Shown here piece by piece: positions 31,663 through 40,220 of a stretch of 48,959 nucleotides of DNA (positions are counted from its first letter, which is position 1; every line of letters starts with the position of its first letter). A program made the position numbers and the translations under genes. Source of the stretch: Clostridiales bacterium (GTDB taxonomy: Bacteria; Bacillota; Clostridia; Oscillospirales; Oscillospiraceae); contig SFEG01000012.1 in NCBI GenBank assembly GCA_004558025.1, forward strand, positions 1-48,959, given 5' to 3'. The notes beneath the pieces are model-generated. The model was not told where the DNA came from. It saw only the letters and a list, made by a program, of their open reading frames with translations, and did no database searches.

Positions 31663-31716
31663 GAACTCGCCGATAATACAAATGCCGGTAGCCGAAGCGT
31701 TCGCTTCGGCAAAAAC

Positions 31717-32298
31717 TCAGATCTCGTCTTTTATAAAGTTGAATACCTGAGTGTTGCCGGAATCCGCGGGAGTGGGTTCGGAAACGGGAGCGGGCTGCTC
31801 CTTCGGTATTCGTATGGCCTCGGGCTTTACGACCTCGCTGCCGGCGGCCTTCATGAGGGTATCGAGCGTCTGAAGCTGCTTCTGGCACAGCTCGCGGGCG
31901 CTGTCGAAGAACTTCGCCGAGCTGAGCTTGGCGGCCTGAAGGCGGGACTCCTCCTGGGCGATCCTGTCGTCGATATTGCCCAGCAGCGCCGCTGCCTTGG
32001 CCTCGGCCTCGGCGACGATGTTCGCGCTGCGTGTTCTCGCGTCGTTTTCGATCTGGACGCTGAGCTTCTGCGCCGAGAGGATGGCCTGATTCAGGGCGCT
32101 CTCGTTCGTGCGGTACTCTTCGATCTTGTCAACAAGCACCTTCATCTTGCTCTTGAGAACAAGGTTCTCCTTCTGCATGGCCTCGAAATCGTTTGCCAGC
32201 TCGTCAAGATACTCGTCGATGGTCGCCATATCATAACCGCCGAACATGCTTCTTGCCTTATCAAAGCTCTTTTCACGGATCTCCTGCGGAGTAGTCAT
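31717..32298 (-). CDS. divIVA: DivIVA-family cell-division/polarity protein
   Basis: 193 residues. N-terminal DivIVA membrane-targeting segment (TPQEIREKSFDKARSMFGGYDMATIDEYLDEL), then a long coiled coil (residues ~35-145) and a Pro-rich C-terminal tail. DivIVA recognises negatively curved membrane at division sites and poles and recruits partners. It is the last gene of the yggS-sepF-divIVA cluster and is followed by a strong terminator. Confidence 0.92.
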   Translation of the reverse strand: MTTPQEIREKSFDKARSMFGGYDMATIDEYLDELANDFEAMQKENLVLKSKMKVLVDKIEEYRTNESALNQAILSAQKLSVQIENDARTRSANIVAEAEAKAAALLGNIDDRIAQEESRLQAAKLSSAKFFDSARELCQKQLQTLDTLMKAAGSEVVKPEAIRIPKEQPAPVSEPTPADSGNTQVFNFIKDEI

Positions 32299-32325
32299 AT
32301 CTTAAAATCCACCTTTCTGTGCCTG

Positions 32326-32808
32326 TTAAAAATACAGTCCCGCGCTCTCGAAATCGGCGACCGCGTCGCCGACAAGGTCGACATTCGTGGGTGCGATTAT
32401 ATACGCCTGCGCGGAAACGCGCATCACCCTGCCGCCGAGAGCATACGCCGCGCCGGACAAAAAGTCAAGCAGTCTGCGCGCTGTATCGGTCTCTGTCATC
32501 TCAAGATTCATGAGCACCGCCTGACGTGCGCGGAGGCTGTCGGCTATTTCGGCCGCCTCGTCAAACTGCTCGGGGCGCACAAACTTGAGCTTCATCTTCT
32601 GCTTTTCCTGCGGGGGAGCGGAGTAGCCCGTCTGGGGCTTTGCCTCACGCTTTGAAAAAACGGGGCGCGGCTGCTTTTCCTCAAAGGCGTCCTCGGCGGG
32701 AGCATCGGGCTCCTGACTGAACTCCTCCTCGGCGGCGCGCTCTTCGTTTTCTATATAATCATCATCGTAAGGGTGCATAGCGTTGCGAATATTATCAAGC
32801 CAGGCCAT
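32326..32808 (-). CDS. sepF: Cell-division protein SepF
   Basis: 160 residues. An amphipathic N-terminus (MAWLDNIRNAM) for membrane binding, an acidic/Pro-rich linker (~residues 15-70) and the SepF core (VLMNLEMTETDTARRLLDFLSGAAYALGG, then IIAPTNVDL). SepF tethers FtsZ filaments to the membrane. The ribosome site AAGGAGGT is near perfect. It lies 30 bp after yggS. Confidence 0.95.
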   Translation of the reverse strand: MAWLDNIRNAMHPYDDDYIENEERAAEEEFSQEPDAPAEDAFEEKQPRPVFSKREAKPQTGYSAPPQEKQKMKLKFVRPEQFDEAAEIADSLRARQAVLMNLEMTETDTARRLLDFLSGAAYALGGRVMRVSAQAYIIAPTNVDLVGDAVADFESAGLYF

Positions 32809-32838
32809 TGCACGACCTCCTTTATGCTTAGTGTCTTC

Positions 32839-33531
32839 TCAGTAATGTCTTGCTCCGAAAATGCCGGTGCCGACGCGGACGATGTTCGCGCCTTCCTCGA
32901 TCGCAGTCTCAAAATCCGCGCTCATGCCCATGGACAGAAAGTCCATAGAGACATTATCGTATTTTTTTGCTCCAATGTCAACAAAAAGCTGCTTCATTGA
33001 GCGAAAATATGGGCGAATTTCTTCCGTTTTTTCGCAAATTGGGGGTATTGCCATCAATCCGCGCACCCTGACGGCGGAAAATTGCGCCATCTGAGGCAGG
33101 TACTGCTCGAGCTCATCGGGCGCAAAGCCGGACTTTGCCGCCTCGCCGCCTATATTCACCTCCAGCAGCACGTCCTGGACAATGCCCATACTTTTTGCCT
33201 TTTTGTCGATGGCCTCCAGAAGCTCCATGCAGTCGACCGACTCGATAAGCTGCACCTTTCCTATAAGATATTTTACCTTATTTTTCTGCAAATGGCCGAT
33301 GAAGTGCAGCGGACAGCCCGTGTAGGCTCCCTGCTCATACTTTTCGGTCAGCTCCTGCACGCGGTTCTCGCCGCAGATATCCACCCCGGCCTCTACCGCC
33401 TCGCGCACACGGGGTGCGTCGTTCATCTTCGTCGCCGCGCAAAGGCGCACCTCCTCCGGCGCTCTGCCGCTCCTGACGGCGGCCTCCGCTACGCGCTGTT
33501 TTACGGTTTTTACGTTTTCTGTGATACTCAT
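32839..33531 (-). CDS. yggS: YggS/PLPBP-type pyridoxal-phosphate homeostasis protein
   Basis: 230 residues, alanine-racemase-like TIM barrel without the catalytic C-terminal domain. The PLP lysine is in RLCAATKMNDA (~residue 36), with GENRVQEL, HFIGHLQKNK, VNIGGEAAKSGF and the phosphate-binding end VRVGTGIFGARHY. It buffers free PLP in the cell. It opens the sepF-divIVA cluster, its standard location. Confidence 0.94.
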   Translation of the reverse strand: MSITENVKTVKQRVAEAAVRSGRAPEEVRLCAATKMNDAPRVREAVEAGVDICGENRVQELTEKYEQGAYTGCPLHFIGHLQKNKVKYLIGKVQLIESVDCMELLEAIDKKAKSMGIVQDVLLEVNIGGEAAKSGFAPDELEQYLPQMAQFSAVRVRGLMAIPPICEKTEEIRPYFRSMKQLFVDIGAKKYDNVSMDFLSMGMSADFETAIEEGANIVRVGTGIFGARHY

Positions 33532-33631
33532 CTTTTATCCCAGCTTTATCATTATTTTTATTTAAACTCTTTATTGTCTCGGCTGACAGGCGGCAGGTGT
33601 TCGACTCCCGTCAGCATGTTTAGTCTTAAAT

Positions 33632-34474
33632 TTAATCCAAAACTATCTGCATGTTTTCATGAATCTCATTCTCCCTTGCGAGGCAGTAGCCCTCGCAGGT
33701 CTGGATGATCTCGACGCCGCAGCGCTCGGGGATCCCCGCACGCAGGACGTAGACAAATGTTCCGTCCTCGTCGTGATGCAGCGCCTTTTCGGGGATCTTT
33801 ATCCCCTGCGCCTCGGACAGCGTTATTTTAAACGCCGCGCGGCGCGTGTTCAGAACGTCCTCAAGACAAGCGCGGCAGCGCAGAACTATCCTGCCGTCGC
33901 CGGCGGAGACGACCGTCGCCGCGCACTCGTCCGGCAGCGAGAGATAAACGCTCTGCCCCGTGCGGAATTTGCCGTATTCGGGCGTGTCGGCGATGAAATA
34001 CCAGCCGCCCGAGACTATTTTGCCCACTGCGCCCCGCGGGATAAACGGCTCGGCGGAGCTTATCTCCTCGCGGGATGCGCCCTCGAGCCCGTCGACAAAT
34101 GTGCTGAAAATGCCGCTTTGCGGGGCGTAGGTAAGGCTCGGCATCTCGATTTTATCGGGTGGCGCACCTCCGGAGAGGGCAAGATGCTCAAAATAAGCGT
34201 CCTGCATATCCTCCGGCACGGCGACGACGCCCCCGCCGGATACCGTGTCGCCGGTCTTATGCGCAAGGTAGGCGTTTTCGTCATCGCACACGACGATCGT
34301 CTCGTCGCGCCAGACCGCGCCCTCGGCAAGGACACTGAGCGTAACGTCGGCTCGCTCGGCCGTCACCGTTTTCGGCGACTGCTCGCGCGTGACGAAAAAC
34401 GCGAGCGTCCACGCCGCGGCAGCAATGAACACGGCGCAGGCCGCGTACCTCAGATACGATGCGCCCTTTTTCAC
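33632..34474 (-). CDS. HlyD-like membrane-anchored protein
   Basis: 280 residues from a GTG that overlaps the hfq stop (GTGA). One N-terminal membrane helix (~residues 9-29), then an extracytoplasmic region with HlyD/membrane-fusion-protein-like beta segments (DVTLSVLAEGAVWRDET, KTGDTVSGGGVVAVPEDM, RTGQSVYLSLPDECAA, GIKIPEKALHHDEDGTFVYVL). Proteins of this type sit between hfq/miaA and sepF in related Clostridia. There is no coiled-coil hairpin and no adjacent ABC transporter, so an efflux role is not supported. Confidence 0.6.
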   Translation of the reverse strand: MKKGASYLRYAACAVFIAAAAWTLAFFVTREQSPKTVTAERADVTLSVLAEGAVWRDETIVVCDDENAYLAHKTGDTVSGGGVVAVPEDMQDAYFEHLALSGGAPPDKIEMPSLTYAPQSGIFSTFVDGLEGASREEISSAEPFIPRGAVGKIVSGGWYFIADTPEYGKFRTGQSVYLSLPDECAATVVSAGDGRIVLRCRACLEDVLNTRRAAFKITLSEAQGIKIPEKALHHDEDGTFVYVLRAGIPERCGVEIIQTCEGYCLARENEIHENMQIVLD

Positions 34475-34698
34475 TCCTGCGCGTTGAGCTCGACGGGTCT
34501 GGGCGGGATTATCGTCGATATCGCGTGCTTATAGATAAGCTGCTGCCTGCCGTCTGAGTCGAGCACGACGGTGAAGCCGTCGTAGGCGCGGATAACGCCG
34601 TGCATCTGAAAGCCGTTTACGAGAAACACCGTGATGTTTGTCCTTTCGCGGCGAAGCTGGTTGAGGAATGCGTCCTGTAAATTCTGTGTCTTTTGCAT
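34471..34698 (-). CDS. hfq: RNA chaperone Hfq
   Basis: 75 residues from the ATG at 34696-34698 (MQKTQNLQDAFLNQL), with AGGAG ten bases upstream. Sm1 motif FLNQLRRERTNITVFLVNGFQMHGVIRAYDGFTVVL and Sm2 motif LIYKHAISTI with the canonical YKHAIST. It binds small RNAs and mRNAs as a hexamer. In many Firmicutes it follows miaA directly; here an IS30 remnant and half a repeat element (34699-35243) separate them. Confidence 0.96.
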   Translation of the reverse strand: MQKTQNLQDAFLNQLRRERTNITVFLVNGFQMHGVIRAYDGFTVVLDSDGRQQLIYKHAISTIIPPRPVELNAQE

Positions 34699-34808
34699 TT
34701 TTTCATGCTCCTGTCTATGTAGATTTGACAGGAACATCATAAAGCACAAAGCATGAATATTCGGTCGAAATTCGTCTTTGTTGATAGATAGTTGATAGCT
34801 GACAGCCC

Positions 34809-35108
34809 AAAGAAGGCCTCGGCATACGCGAGATCGCTCGCAGGCTCGGCCGAGATCCGTCCACGATCAGCCGCGAAGTCAAACGCAACAGCAGCTCAAA
34901 GGGCTACCATCACCGGCGCGCTCAGGTTCTGACGATCTGCCGCCGAAGACAGCAACGCCGAACTGCCTTAAAGCCGGGCACTCCGCAGTATGATTACACG
35001 CTTGAAAAGCTCCGCAATATGTGGCCGCCTGAAGCGATCGCCAATCGCTTCCGTTTGGAGAATCCCGGTCAGATATTAAGCACCTCGACCATCTATCGCG
35101 CTATCCGC
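34809..35108 (+). pseudogene. IS30-family transposase remnant
   Basis: About 100 codons, open in one frame, give an IS30-type N-terminal helix-turn-helix (GLGIREIARRLGRDPSTIS, then REVKRN) and the following YDYTLEKLRNMWPPEAIA and STSTIYRAI segments. No start codon precedes the first part, and the frame passes into repeat copy 12 near 35109, which removes the whole DDE catalytic domain. It lies antisense between hfq and miaA. Upstream, 34777-34806 contains a GATAGTTGATAGCTGACAG repeat piece. Confidence 0.85.
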
Positions 35109-35263
35109 TTGCTGCGGTTTTGCCGGCAGCATCGACACCGGTCGACTGCAAGCTCTGCACCGCACCTGCGGGAAGCGACGGCTGTATGGTTTGGTCAGCA
35201 ATATCGATACCGGGCGACCGCAATAAATGTATCGGTAGAAGCGTCAAAGCGCCTCTGAAAAGT
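35109..35263. repeat. Intergenic palindromic element, copy 12 (right half)
   Basis: GATACCGGGCGACCGC, AATAAATGTATCGGTAGAAG and end GCGCCTCTGAAAAG. The left part is replaced by the IS30 remnant. The right end encodes the last residues and stop of miaA. Confidence 0.75.
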
Positions 35264-36128
35264 GCCACTGGACGGTCTCGTCGCGCCGCAGCCATGTGAG
35301 CTGGCGCTTTGCGTAGCGCCGCGAGGAGAGCTTTATGAGCTCTGTAGCCTCGTCCTTTGACATTTCGCCTCTGAAATACGCCGCGGGCTCCTTATAACCT
35401 ATGGCCTGCATGGCGGTGCTCTCCGGCGAAAGGCCCCGGTCAAGAAGTCCCTTGACCTCGTCAAAAAGTCCGTCGGCGACCATTTTGTCCACGCGCGTAT
35501 TTATCCTGTCGTACAGCACGGCGCGATCGGCAAAGGTGAGGGCTATCTTCACTGCGTCATAGCGCTTCGGGCGCTTTTTAGTCTCCTCGTCGTGGCGCGT
35601 TATCGTTTCGCCCGTGAGGGTGTATATCTCAATTGCGCGCACGATGCGGCGCTTGTCGGCCGGGTGGAGCTTTGCCGCCCGCTCTGGGTCAAAGCCGCGA
35701 AGGTGCTCGAGCATCGCCTCGCCGCCGATATCGTCATACTGCTTATTTAAGCCTTCGCGCAGAGCGGCATCCTCCGCCCTGTCGGCAAAGTCGAGCCCCG
35801 CGATGAGCGAATCGATATATAAGTTCGTACCGCCCGCAACGATGGGCAGCTTCCCGCGCGATAGGATATCGCGCACGGCGGCATCCGCCTCCTCGACATA
35901 GCGCGAGACGGAGTAGTCCTCCGACGGATCGGCTATATCTATCATGTGGTGCGGAACGCCCTGCATCTCGGCTTTTGTCACCTTGGCCGTTCCGATGTCC
36001 ATGCCGCGGTATATCTGCATTGAGTCTGCCGAGACGACCTCGCCATTAAGCTTCTTTGCAAGCTCCACGGAAAGGCGCGTTTTGCCCGTCGCCGTCGGGC
36101 CGGTTATAACAAGAATCTTTTCGGCCAT
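35244..36128 (-). CDS. miaA: tRNA dimethylallyltransferase MiaA
   Basis: 294 residues. It adds the isopentenyl group to A37 of tRNAs reading UNN codons; MiaB, encoded at 38114, then methylthiolates the same base. P-loop GPTATGKTRLSVELA, DSMQIYRGMDIGTAK, HHMIDIADP, GGTNLYI and the C-terminal KRQLTWLRR. It begins one base after mutL ends. The final residues (SEAL) and TGA are in repeat copy 12. Confidence 0.96.
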   Translation of the reverse strand: MAEKILVITGPTATGKTRLSVELAKKLNGEVVSADSMQIYRGMDIGTAKVTKAEMQGVPHHMIDIADPSEDYSVSRYVEEADAAVRDILSRGKLPIVAGGTNLYIDSLIAGLDFADRAEDAALREGLNKQYDDIGGEAMLEHLRGFDPERAAKLHPADKRRIVRAIEIYTLTGETITRHDEETKKRPKRYDAVKIALTFADRAVLYDRINTRVDKMVADGLFDEVKGLLDRGLSPESTAMQAIGYKEPAAYFRGEMSKDEATELIKLSSRRYAKRQLTWLRRDETVQWHFSEAL

Positions 36129-36129
36129 A

Positions 36130-38004
36130 TCACACTATCCTGCTGAAAAATTTATCGAGCTGCTTTTTCGTGAGCCGCGCGGAAACGGGTCTGCCGTGGG
36201 GGCAGTATTTGACCTCGCCGGAGGCGACCGCGCAGGCGATGCGCTCAAGCTCTGCCATATCGTGCCGTCTGCCTGCCTTTATCGCCGCCTTGCAGGCAAC
36301 GGTGTGCAGTATCTCGTCGCGCGCAGACTCTGCCGAGACATTGTCGCCCCCGCGCAGCTTCTCGCATATCTCCTCAAGGGCGGACGCCGCCTCGGAAACG
36401 TCGACATCGTCCGGCACGGCGCGCACGGCGTAGGAGCTCTGGCCGAAGGGCTCGACCTCGAAGCCCATCTCGTCGAGAAGGGCGGAGTTTTTGTCCATGA
36501 TCTCCGCGTTCTCGGCCGTCGGGCGGATGATGACCGGCGCGAGCAGCGTCTGGCTCATGATCTGCCGCTCCTGCGTCTTGAGGCGGTCGAATATCATGCG
36601 CTCGTGCGCTGCGTGCTTGTCGATGAGCATGAGCTCGTCGTCGATCTCGGCAATGATGTAGGTATCGAGCGCCTCGCCGATCACGCGGCAGGCCGGAGTG
36701 CTGATTTTTTCAACATTTTCAACTGTTTTTTCAACATTTTTTCTCGCCGGAGCCGTCGAAAAAGCGGGAAAAGCGTCAGTTTTCGACGAAGTGTTCGCTT
36801 TCGGGGCAAAACTCATTGCCGCAGCAGGCTTTTCGCGCTCTGCCGGGGCGGGTCTGTCATACGATGCCGGCGCTCGGAAAACGGGCGCCGATCTGCGCTC
36901 GGGCGCTGCGGCTTTGGCGCGGTATTCCTCGGCGTGCATGCTGCGGAAAAAGTCGGGCTTCGGCTCGGAAACGGCCTTTTTCGTACCCTCGGAGAGACTT
37001 ATCTCAATGGGTCTCTGTTCTGCCTCAAGGCAGGCGCGCACCGTCTGATACACAAGGTCGAACACCTTTTTCTCGTCGGAAAATTTCACCTCGGTCTTTG
37101 CCGGGTGGACGTTCACGTCCACAGCGCCACGCGAAAGCTCGAGATACAGTACGCAGGACGGGAATTTTCCCGTCAGAAGCGTATTTTTATACGCCTGCTC
37201 GAGAGCCGCCTGAAGCAGCACGGACTTTATATATCTGCCGTTGCAGTAAAAATGCTGGTTTGCGCGGTTGCCGCGCCCGAAGGCGGGAGAGGACGTAAAG
37301 CCCGTGACAGACATGGCCTCGGTTTTGCCCGAAACGGGCAGCATGCCGCGCGCTGTCTCGCGCCCGAGGAGCGCGTACACGGCCGACTCCCCGCGCCCGT
37401 CGCCCGGGGTGAAGAAGACCTCCTCCCCGTCGCGCTTCAAGCGCACCGACACCTCGGGTCTGCCGAGGGCACAGTGCATGGCCGCGGCTATGCAGGCCGA
37501 TGCCTCCGAGCGGTCGGACTTTAAAAACTTCAGCCGCGCCGGCGTGTTGTGGAAGATATCGCGCACGGTTATCGTCGTGCCCTCCGGGCAGCCGCAGGGC
37601 GACATATCGACGATATCGCCCGCGCGGACCGTCACGCGCACGCCCTCGGCTGCGCCCTTTTCGCGCGTTGTGAGCTCGATATGGCTCACGGCGGCAATGG
37701 CAGCCAGCGCCTCGCCTCGAAAGCCCATCGTTGCGATGGCCTCGAGCCCCTTTTCATCGTGCAGCTTGCTCGTCGCGTGACGGGTGAAAGCGATCCCCGC
37801 GTCCTCGGGGCTCATGCCGCAGCCGTCGTCGGATATTTTTATGTATGTCGCGCCGCCGCTTTTAAACTCGACCGTCACCTTTTTCGCGCCCGCGTCGAAG
37901 GAGTTTTCCATGAGCTCCTTTATGACCGACGCCGGACGCTCGACGACCTCGCCGGCGGCAATCATATCGGCCACCAGCGGCGGGAGAATGTTTATGCGTG
38001 TCAT
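36130..38004 (-). CDS. mutL: DNA mismatch repair protein MutL
   Basis: 624 residues. GHKL ATPase domain with ENSFDAGAKKV, SDDGCGM, TRHATSKL and GFRGEALAAI; a low-complexity linker (~residues 330-430); and a C-terminal dimerisation/endonuclease region with DKHAAHERMIFDRL (the DQHAxxERI-type motif of nicking MutL) and ACKAAIKAG, GRP motifs. It works with MutS, encoded at 40221 on the other strand. Divergent from miaB. Confidence 0.96.
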   Translation of the reverse strand: MTRINILPPLVADMIAAGEVVERPASVIKELMENSFDAGAKKVTVEFKSGGATYIKISDDGCGMSPEDAGIAFTRHATSKLHDEKGLEAIATMGFRGEALAAIAAVSHIELTTREKGAAEGVRVTVRAGDIVDMSPCGCPEGTTITVRDIFHNTPARLKFLKSDRSEASACIAAAMHCALGRPEVSVRLKRDGEEVFFTPGDGRGESAVYALLGRETARGMLPVSGKTEAMSVTGFTSSPAFGRGNRANQHFYCNGRYIKSVLLQAALEQAYKNTLLTGKFPSCVLYLELSRGAVDVNVHPAKTEVKFSDEKKVFDLVYQTVRACLEAEQRPIEISLSEGTKKAVSEPKPDFFRSMHAEEYRAKAAAPERRSAPVFRAPASYDRPAPAEREKPAAAMSFAPKANTSSKTDAFPAFSTAPARKNVEKTVENVEKISTPACRVIGEALDTYIIAEIDDELMLIDKHAAHERMIFDRLKTQERQIMSQTLLAPVIIRPTAENAEIMDKNSALLDEMGFEVEPFGQSSYAVRAVPDDVDVSEAASALEEICEKLRGGDNVSAESARDEILHTVACKAAIKAGRRHDMAELERIACAVASGEVKYCPHGRPVSARLTKKQLDKFFSRIV

Positions 38005-38113
38005 GTATGAACCTCGTTATTGTTAATCAATTCATTATACATGATTTATGTTGAAAATTCCACTGATTTTATGTTAATATATAATATACATTTATTTTTA
38101 TAAGGAAACCGAA
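38005..38113. promoter_or_regulatory. Divergent AT-rich promoter region of mutL and miaB
   Basis: On the minus strand a TATAAT box (complement of 38034-38039) preceded after 17 bp by TGGAAT fits mutL. On the plus strand TTGAAA followed after 17 bp by TTAATA, and a further TATAAT at about 38083, fit miaB. The miaB ribosome site AAGGAAA is moderate. Confidence 0.6.
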
Positions 38114-39532
38114 ATGGCATACGAGAGAAAAGAGATAAGCATAGATTCCATCCGCCGGCAGGAGGATATCTGCCGCGAGATATACGAGAAATTCGTTTCC
38201 GACAAGGCGCATCCGCTCGCGATGGTCGACACCTACGGCTGCCAGCAGAACGAGGCCGACAGCGAAAAGCTGCGCGGCTACCTCGCCGAGATGGGCTACG
38301 CCTTCACGCAGGACGAGTTTGAGGCCGATGTCATTGTCGTGAACACCTGCGCGGTGCGCGAGCACGCGGAGATGCGCGTTCTCGGAAACGTCGGGCAGCT
38401 CAATCACAGCAAGAAGCAGCGCCCGGGGCAGATAATCGCCGTGTGCGGCTGCATGGTGCAGCAGGAGCACATGACCGAGAAGATAAAAAAGTCCTATCCC
38501 GTGGTCGACCTCGTTTTCGGGCCGCACGAGCTGTGGCGCTTCCCGGAGCTGCTTTTAAAGACCATGACGAGCCATAAGCGCGTTTTCGCCGTCGAAAAGT
38601 GCGACGGCTACGTCGCCGAGGGCATGCCCTTAAAGCGCGACAGCAGCGTAAAGGCCTGGCTTTCGATCATGTACGGCTGCAATAATTTCTGCACCTACTG
38701 CGTCGTGCCCTATGTCCGCGGAAGGGAGCGCTCGCGCAGGCCCGAGGATATCGTCGCCGAGGCAAGGGAGCTTGTAGAGAGCGGCTGCAAGGACATAACG
38801 CTCCTTGGCCAGAACGTAAACTCCTACGGAAAAGATCTCGGCTCGGACGTCGATTTTGCAGACCTCATCCGCATAATAAACGACATTCCCGGCGAATTTC
38901 TCATCCGCTTCATGACAAGCCATCCCAAGGACGCGACGGAAAAGCTGTTTAAGACCATGGCAGAGTGCTCAAAATGCGCTCACCAGCTGCATCTTCCCGT
39001 GCAGTCGGGCAATGACCGCGTCCTGAAGGCCATGAACCGCAGCTACACCGCCGAAAAATACCTCGAGCAGGTGCGCCTTGCGCGAAAATACATGCCCGAC
39101 ATCGTCCTTACGACGGACATCATCGTGGGCTTCCCCGGCGAGACAGACGAGGAGTTCGAGGATACGATAAAGCTCTGCGACGAGGTGCGCTACGACGCGA
39201 TGTTTACCTTTATCTACTCAAAGCGCGTCGGCACCCCCGCTGCAAGCATGCCTGACGCGGCCACGCGCGAGGATAAGCAGCGCAGATTCGATAAGCTCCT
39301 TGAGGCGGCAAACCGCGTTTCCGCCGAAAAGCACGCCGAGTATATCGGCAAGACCCTGCGCGTCCTCGTCGACGGTGAGACCGGCAAGGCCGAATACAAC
39401 CTATCCTCGCGCACCAACGGCGGCAGGCTCGTGCATCTTTCGGGCGACAAGTCGCTCATCGGAAAATTCATAGACGTTAAAATAACTTCGGGCAACACAT
39501 GGGCGCTCTACGGAAAGGTCGAAGAAGAATGA
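38114..39532 (+). CDS. miaB: tRNA-2-methylthio-N6-dimethylallyladenosine synthase MiaB
   Basis: 472 residues. N-terminal UPF0004 domain with three cluster Cys (TYGCQQNEAD, NTCAVREHAE, CGCMVQQE), radical SAM motif in MYGCNNFCTYCVVPYVRGRERSR, and a C-terminal TRAM domain (YIGKTLRVLVDGE to the end). It performs the methylthio step on A37 of tRNA. Its stop overlaps the next start (ATGA). Confidence 0.97.
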   Translation: MAYERKEISIDSIRRQEDICREIYEKFVSDKAHPLAMVDTYGCQQNEADSEKLRGYLAEMGYAFTQDEFEADVIVVNTCAVREHAEMRVLGNVGQLNHSKKQRPGQIIAVCGCMVQQEHMTEKIKKSYPVVDLVFGPHELWRFPELLLKTMTSHKRVFAVEKCDGYVAEGMPLKRDSSVKAWLSIMYGCNNFCTYCVVPYVRGRERSRRPEDIVAEARELVESGCKDITLLGQNVNSYGKDLGSDVDFADLIRIINDIPGEFLIRFMTSHPKDATEKLFKTMAECSKCAHQLHLPVQSGNDRVLKAMNRSYTAEKYLEQVRLARKYMPDIVLTTDIIVGFPGETDEEFEDTIKLCDEVRYDAMFTFIYSKRVGTPAASMPDAATREDKQRRFDKLLEAANRVSAEKHAEYIGKTLRVLVDGETGKAEYNLSSRTNGGRLVHLSGDKSLIGKFIDVKITSGNTWALYGKVEEE

Positions 39533-40080
39533 AAAGTGAAAAGCTCAAAAGATATCAGGTAACTCAGTCCCTGCGCTTCCCCTCGAACATAATGAAGGGC
39601 TTTTTCTACGCGGGACTCATACTGCTGCCGCTCGGCATCATCGTCGCGATCCTCGGCATATTCATCCCGGCGCTCGAGGGGCTGCGCGGACTTGCGATCA
39701 TCGTCTCGGTGCTGTCGTTCATATGGCTGTTCGCGGCAAAATTCATATCCGAAACGAACTTCGGCATGGCAAACGTATCGTTTACAGAGCAGGGTATCAT
39801 CTTCCGCACCGGCGGCGCGGACAGCGTCGAGCACCGCCTTTCGTGGGACGACGCCGTCTGCTGCGGCATGATAAAAACACGCCTTTCGTGGTGGTGCTAT
39901 GTTTCCGACCACGAGCTCGCCGATAAGGAGAAAAAGGAGTTCCCCGAGTTTGTCGAAAAGGGCGTTTTCTATTTCAGCTACGCTGACAACACCTGGGAAG
40001 AGCTCATGAAATTCCTCCCCGAGCAGTTCAAAGAACCGATGAACGAGGCCTGGTCCAAGGCTTTTTCTGCGGCAAAATGA
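39529..40080 (+). CDS. Uncharacterised membrane protein with two helices
   Basis: 183 residues from the ATG overlapping the miaB stop. Two transmembrane helices (residues ~22-47 and ~50-70) are followed by a soluble cytoplasmic part (VSFTEQGIIFRTGG, HRLSWDDAVCCGMIK, GVFYFSYADNTWEELMKFLP) that reads like the beta-rich C-terminal domain of YcxB-type proteins, but I do not recognise the family with confidence. No catalytic motif is seen. Its role in the miaB unit is unclear. Confidence 0.7.
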   Translation: MKSEKLKRYQVTQSLRFPSNIMKGFFYAGLILLPLGIIVAILGIFIPALEGLRGLAIIVSVLSFIWLFAAKFISETNFGMANVSFTEQGIIFRTGGADSVEHRLSWDDAVCCGMIKTRLSWWCYVSDHELADKEKKEFPEFVEKGVFYFSYADNTWEELMKFLPEQFKEPMNEAWSKAFSAAK

Positions 40081-40134
40081 GCTGACAGCTGATTGTGTGC
40101 GCAAGCGCACACATTGGGCTATCAGCTGTCTGCT
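40080..40134. repeat. Inverted repeat, GCGCACACA/CAGCTGTC type
   Basis: Outer arms GACAGCTGAT (40084-40093) and ATCAGCTGTC (40121-40130); inner hairpin TGTGTGCGC/GCGCACACA (40094-40102 with 40105-40113). It follows the stop codon directly and may act as a transcription terminator-like structure, though without a U-tract. Confidence 0.65.
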
Positions 40135-40138
40135 AACT

Positions 40139-40219
40139 ACTTGCCCCGGTTTCGTTGGCAGGCGCGAACCGGGCAACCGCAATAAATGTATAGGAGAAGC
40201 GCTAAGGCGCTATTAAAAG
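40139..40219. repeat. Intergenic palindromic element, copy 13 (right half) at the mutS start
   Basis: GGTTTCGTTGGCAGG, CGAACCGGGCAACCGC, AATAAATGTATAGGAGAAG and end GGCGCTATTAAAAG, the last base two nucleotides from the mutS ATG. Confidence 0.7.
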
Positions 40220-40220
40220 A

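Noticed and set aside
33582..33615. tRNA-like piece with GTGTTCGACTCCC between yggS and the HlyD-like gene
   Set aside because: It resembles a T-loop, but there is no anticodon arm, D-arm or acceptor stem around it. The GCTGAC/GTCAGC pairing makes only a short hairpin.
33632..34474. HlyD-like protein as part of a tripartite efflux or secretion pump
   Set aside because: There is no ABC or RND partner nearby, and the chain lacks the long coiled-coil hairpin.
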